This document shows positions 59,230 through 64,000 of a DNA stretch of 64,000 nt, in pieces; within the stretch, counting starts at the first letter, position 1, and each line of letters opens with the position of its first letter. Source of the DNA: Lytechinus variegatus (lineage: Eukaryota > Echinodermata > Echinoidea > Temnopleuroida > Toxopneustidae); contig NC_054757.1 of assembly GCF_018143015.1 (NCBI RefSeq), forward strand, positions 22,831,785 through 22,895,784, in the 5' to 3' direction. The position numbers and the translations under genes were made by a program. The notes below the pieces were generated by a model. The model worked only from the letters and a program-made list of their open reading frames with translations, ran no database searches and was not told the DNA's origin.

Positions 59230-62080
59230 TTCGACTCCCTTAGCCTCAAAATCTTCGAATATCTTGCTTCTCCAGTACAGCTCTTCATACAATTTAGCTA
59301 TTTATGAGTTTGTTTTATTCTAAGAGGTTTTATTCATTTATGAGAAGTATCTTCGACTTTTTTTATGTTCTTCTCGTCTTAGAGGGTGAACATAATTCTA
59401 CATTGCTCTGATAAAGCTTAGTTCGACAAATTACATTCTTCAGGAATCTCCACGGTATGTCCATTCCAAATTTCTGAATAAACTGTTTATATGAGATCTT
59501 TTATTTACATCCAACTATTGTGCTAATCTCGGGCTTTTTGCGTAGATTTGTTTCCATGTTCAATGTCCATCCGAAAATCAGTATTCATTAGTTTGTTGTT
59601 TTAAATTCGACCATGCATTTTATTGACCATCATCAAGATCGTGATTTTTATTTCGTTGGTCAAGCTCACTTTACTCTAATCCTCGTGAAAGGGTCTTCTG
59701 ATGGCAATCACAGTTCGTGAGGAAATCACTTGGGAAAGCGATTAGCAAAGTAGGACAGTGTACTTGTGGTGAAAATGAATATTTCAAAAGCCAAATATCA
59801 AAACGGAATTCATCCTCAATCGGAAGTGGTCAGTGCGATGGCGGAGTGTCGAGATGACCGCGGCATTCTGTAGACCAGCGCTGACCGGTGGTGACCACCA
59901 GTTAAACACTTGGTCAGTGCCGGTCATCTGGTCGGGGGATTTGCTATCCATAAGATCAGATTAAAAAATAATGAAGAAAAACGGGCAATACTCTATTTTC
60001 TATTATTTTGCTAAAATATAAGCCGATTGACTGTATACTCATTTGATTATCACTTTTGATTACTATTTATCATTCAATTATTCTTCTCCTTTGGAGGAGG
60101 AGGAGGGCAATATGAGCATAGGCCCACTGCACAAAACATCCCATCTCGACTAGGAATGTGTGTTCCTTTGAGTGTAATCACCTGTATGTGTATACTGTCG
60201 CCAAATTAATATTCAGACATTAGCAGTTGCAACCAGAATCGTTGTCATATACTTTCAACACGAATTTGACAACACGTCTTTTTATGAAATACTGAATAAG
60301 GTTTAAAAAACTTCAAATTTCTTTGTCACGATTGTGACACATTCATTTTTTAAACAATAAGCACGTAGTTTTATACTTTATTATCCATCTACTTTTAATC
60401 AGACTAAAATTTACTTTTTCAATCTTAGGGCGATTAGTTGTCTAACATTTTAGGCTAATTTAAAAGGAATCTCATTTCATGGATATATTATCTGAACTCT
60501 TCTTTACTATTCAATTCACCTGCCTCAGTCATAGATTAACAAACGATTTAGTCATTTTTCTATATTGCTTTTCAATCGACTCTTTAGTTGACTGTGTTTA
60601 ACATGAAACAATCGCTTCTTTTACCAAAGCTTATCAAGGGACGCCAACTCGATAGCCCTTCTTTTGCCTCGTTCCATTAACTCTCTATCTGGCAACTCAC
60701 AGCCATAGAACCAACATTCACTGGCACTACTTGTACTTTCTCACTTTGACATGTGTCAATTTTGTGACGCAAGATCAATTTCTCAATTATTTTATAGAGT
60801 GGTCTTTTTCAAAGTACTCTCGAGAAATATTGTTGATTAATGATTTGTAAAGTTCTCTTCAGAGTAAGAAAGGGTGCATACACGCGCTCTAATAATCCCT
60901 AGCAGAGAGGGAAAGTGTGCGTTCTTTAATAAAAAGGGAAAAAATCACATTCTGTCGTCTTTTGGGGGCTTTTATTTTCATGCTAGTTGCAACATCAAGC
61001 TTTGCTACCATATGTCATTTCTCGTTGGCAAGAATATGAGCGGATAAGTCCATGGCACGAGTTTGTAAAGTACAAAGAGGGAAAAAAACAAACGAGCGTC
61101 TATCTTGGGTGAATACTCGCCCCTTCTTCATTGGAATTTTAGATGCGACCGATCCGCCCTGTCACCCGCATACCCCAGTACGGCACCATCAACCAGCCCG
61201 GCCGTTGCCCGTGCCAATCCCTCTACCATATGGGAGATTCCCACGCCTTGAACTGTCAAAAAGGCGTGTAAAATCAATGCGATTTTCACGGTCTGGTCTG
61301 TGGCCCCCATTTAGCCGCTCTTTTCTCACTTCATCAATCCTCTAGAGAAAATCACTTATGAATCTATTAGGATTGTTAACAATTCACCCCCACTGCGTTA
61401 GGCCGTATGCATGTTCAGAATTTAAAGTCGTGTTTCGTTCTTATAAGTAGAATCAGAATGGAAAAATAAACAGAAAAGACTGAACAAACAAGAAATAATC
61501 ATTATTAACATAAAATGTGTTGCTATAAATATTATATGATATGTAAAATTTATTTGGCATTGTGTTCCTATGTGTCCTATATCTTAAATACGAAACACTG
61601 CGAAACTCACGCACTTTTGTACTAAGAAAGTCAATAATGGCCGAGTTTTGCCATATGCGTTGTTCTGATTGACAACCTACATTGCTTCATAGTTTAAAAA
61701 ATATATAATTTTATTCTAATAAGTTAGTTACCTTTTGTCGATTTCATTATTTTCTTTTTTTTTCTTTGTTGACGTCTGAATTAAAGTATTCAATTACAAG
61801 GAGCAATGTGTATTTATTACATCATCCAGCAATTCGTTGGCCATAAAAGCAAAAACCGTGCTCTTTGATATACATTGCAGGCGGGATGGGTCCTGATTGG
61901 TTGATTGGATTGATGCTTATAGCCAACCACGAAACAGACAGTATTGCGCAGGCGCAATTACTGAGAAGCTAAGGAAATGACTTGGTTGGTTGATAATTTG
62001 AGGCACGCGTGCAGCGAACACGACGAGAGACGAACTACCGTGAGGGGACCAAAGACGAGGAAAATATAAACTAAGACATG
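59230..62080. other. intergenic or intronic, no gene seen
   Basis: AT-rich to average sequence. 59830-59950 contains repeated GGTCA/TGACC words in both orientations. No coding exon recognised. Confidence 0.4.
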
Positions 62081-62084
62081 TAAG

Positions 62085-62360
62085 AGAAAGAGCTAGTGGT
62101 AAGAGGGTAGAAGGAGTTGGAGTAGGAGAAGAAGAAGGAGGAGGAGGAGAAAGGGAATAAGAAGAAAAAGAAGAAGAAGAAGGAAGAGAAGGAGGAGAAG
62201 AAAAAGAAGGAGAAGAAGAAGAAAAAGAAGAAGGAGGAGGAGGAGGAAAAAGGGAAGAAGAAGAAAAAGAAGAAGAAGAAGGAGGAGAAGGAGAAGAAAA
62301 AGAAGGAGAAGAAGAAGAAAGAGGAGGAGGGGAGGAGAAGAAGAAGAAGAAAGAAAGAAA
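62085..62360. repeat. long polypurine tract (GAA/GGA)n
   Basis: About 270 bp of almost pure A/G on the plus strand, with AGAAGA and GGAGGA units and at least two longer internal repeats (GAGGAG...AAGGGAA-like). The minus-strand Ser/Phe/Leu frames are artefacts. Such tracts can form triplex DNA. Confidence 0.92.
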
Positions 62361-62369
62361 TGTGACGAT

Positions 62370-63750
62370 TGTAATGATGAAAAGAAGAAATGAAACATAG
62401 AAAGCAGCTTAAAATTGGAGAAGTACAGGAGATTGAAATTAATTTCAACAAAATAATGAAACAAAGGAAAGAATAGGGTTGGGAAGCCATGTTAGATACA
62501 AACGATGACAAGATGAACATTCTTAAAGGATAGGCAACAAGAACAAGAACGAGAATCAAGAATAGATTCGCTTTGAAATAAAATATCCTTCCAGTAGCCA
62601 CGATCGCACTTGTTTAATAAATTTATTCAAGGCAATGAATGTATTATTGTGACAGTGATGGTTGGCCATGTTGTCTTAAACAAATCTTCTAATTGCCATG
62701 AATCGAAATGATGATATCATGACAAGGTTGTCGTCTGTATTGAGTCCTAACCGCACGGCTTGTGCAGCGGAAAGGCAGGATCGGCAGAAAATTGAAATGA
62801 CTTCCCATTATTTGCCTTCTCATCGATCAAAACCCCACCAAATCAACCAGAGTGAAGAGGTCCCAAAACAATCCAATTAAATTGATTTCAAATGCCGCTC
62901 AAGCACGCCTCTCATACCAGAGAAATGATAGAACACTTAGAACAAAATAAACAGTTCTGACTAAACGCGTGTTCTGTTTGGACAGCGTCCGTTTGAAGCG
63001 CTCAGTGACGGTGTGAAAGGAGAAATGCTCTTCATTAAAAGCTAATTAAATTGTCATTGTCTCTTATTTGTTGTATTTATATATTCAATTTACGTCGCTA
63101 TTGATTCGTGAATATTATTGTTTGAAATCATCCATGTGCTTGATCGCTGTCGTGCTCTGTCGACTTAATATGATTGAATGAGGGGTAACAGTTTCCATTG
63201 AAATAAATGCTGAGAATCTGATGGCAATTAAAATGTGTTTGTCGAAATGAGAGGCATCCAATAGCGTTCCCCCTGCCCCATTCCACCCGGACAATTGCAA
63301 AATGACCAACAAGAAGGATAGGGAGAGGGGCACACTTGCCTCGATACGGTCACTAGATGTGGTACCTTTAAACGTAGCAAAATGAGACTAACACAATACA
63401 AAAAAAAATAGTCAGGTGCTGTTTATTACGACTTATTATATCCGCTTTTTGTGTTTTTTTTAACTATTTCTTTATGGTATCTTTTGAAATGAAATTGAAT
63501 TAAGAAATAACTGAACAATTATGAATTAATGAATGGATGAATTAATGAATTAATAAATGAATGAATGAATTTATTAATTGATTAATTCAATATTTGATTA
63601 ATGAATTCAAGAAATAACAGTCGGACGAATCTTCTTCAATATTCAAATAGAGCTTTGTTTATTTTGTATATTGTTCAAACTATCATTCTGTCCCCTTTCT
63701 GCTCTCTCCATTTTCAATTTATCATTACACAATATAATCACTGCCATGAC
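62370..63750. other. intergenic or intronic, no gene seen
   Basis: AT-rich. 63495-63600 is a GAAT/ATTAATGA tetranucleotide-like tract. Nothing else is recognised. Confidence 0.45.
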
Positions 63751-63757
63751 TGCCGTA

Positions 63758-63957
63758 CACTCTAAAAAATATTGGGTAAAAATGCTCCATGAGGGAAATT
63801 ATGGACCTCACGTCGTGTCTAAAAAAAATGAATATGGGCTATTCATCCGTTTTGTATTTTTTTTCTTTTTATACGGAAAATAAATACTATACTATACTAC
63901 ATGTGTCCAACCAACATTGTACATTTCTTTTGGGCATTTTTATTTATCCAGTGTGAT
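63758..63957. mobile_element. possible MITE of the CACTCTAAAAA type
   Basis: Starts CACTCTAAAAAATATTGGGT after TA; possible right end GGGCATTTTTATTTATCCAG then TGTG. The inverted match is weak, so the border is tentative. The start resembles the MITE at 22045-22271. Confidence 0.35.
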
Positions 63958-64000
63958 GAAAATTCTGCCCGTTCTAAAGTAATTGCTGCTTAATTGTTTT

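Noticed and set aside
62071-62601. 176-codon minus-strand frame rich in Phe, Ser and Leu
   Set aside because: Complement of the polypurine tract; no complexity beyond the repeat.

Overview
The window looks like nuclear DNA from an echinoderm, most likely a sea urchin. It is AT-rich, its genes are split by short-boundary introns, and it is crowded with short DNA transposons, tRNA-derived SINEs and microsatellites. It also carries two intronless replication-dependent histone genes with metazoan 3' stem-loops and purine-rich downstream elements. The organism call is an inference from the histone proteins and the repeat style; no species is claimed.

Only three protein genes are firmly supported. 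(1) Positions 522-9512 (+) hold the last eight exons of a front-end fatty acyl desaturase (FADS family), with two of the three histidine boxes inside the window; the 5' part lies upstream. Its largest intron holds the 5' portion of an antisense non-LTR retrotransposon, and its stop codon lies in a short tandem duplication. (2) Histone H2B is at 13538-13909 (+). (3) Histone H2A is at 17946-18320 (+). The two histone genes are 4 kb apart on the same strand, each with its own TATA box, paired octamer motifs, stem-loop and downstream element. This looks like the dispersed (late-type) sea urchin arrangement rather than the early five-gene tandem unit. H2B is flanked by two oppositely oriented hAT-like elements, each with its own perfect 8-bp target duplication.

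From about 18.4 kb to the right end I find no certain protein gene. The main content is a dense layer of mobile elements. These include TA-flanked MITEs, two families of TTAA-flanked foldback elements, 8-bp-TSD elements and four tRNA-derived SINEs. The most striking piece is a nested block at 24180-27273. There an outer inverted-repeat element contains a TTAA foldback element and a 2-kb foldback element whose arms are built of reiterated CGTA-type motifs. That 2-kb element in turn carries an open fragment of a LINE ORF2 C-terminus (end of RNase H plus a zinc-knuckle). A second nest lies just left of it (23347-24108).

The right third (48-64 kb) has CpG-richer patches with weakly supported promoters and first exons (48541-48967, 59030-59221), a structured-RNA-like block at 53030-53123 and a cluster of octamer and CRE-like sites at 53.5-55.7 kb. 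Most open reading frames in this part are chance products of microsatellites or repeats. All database-level identities remain untested because no search was possible.
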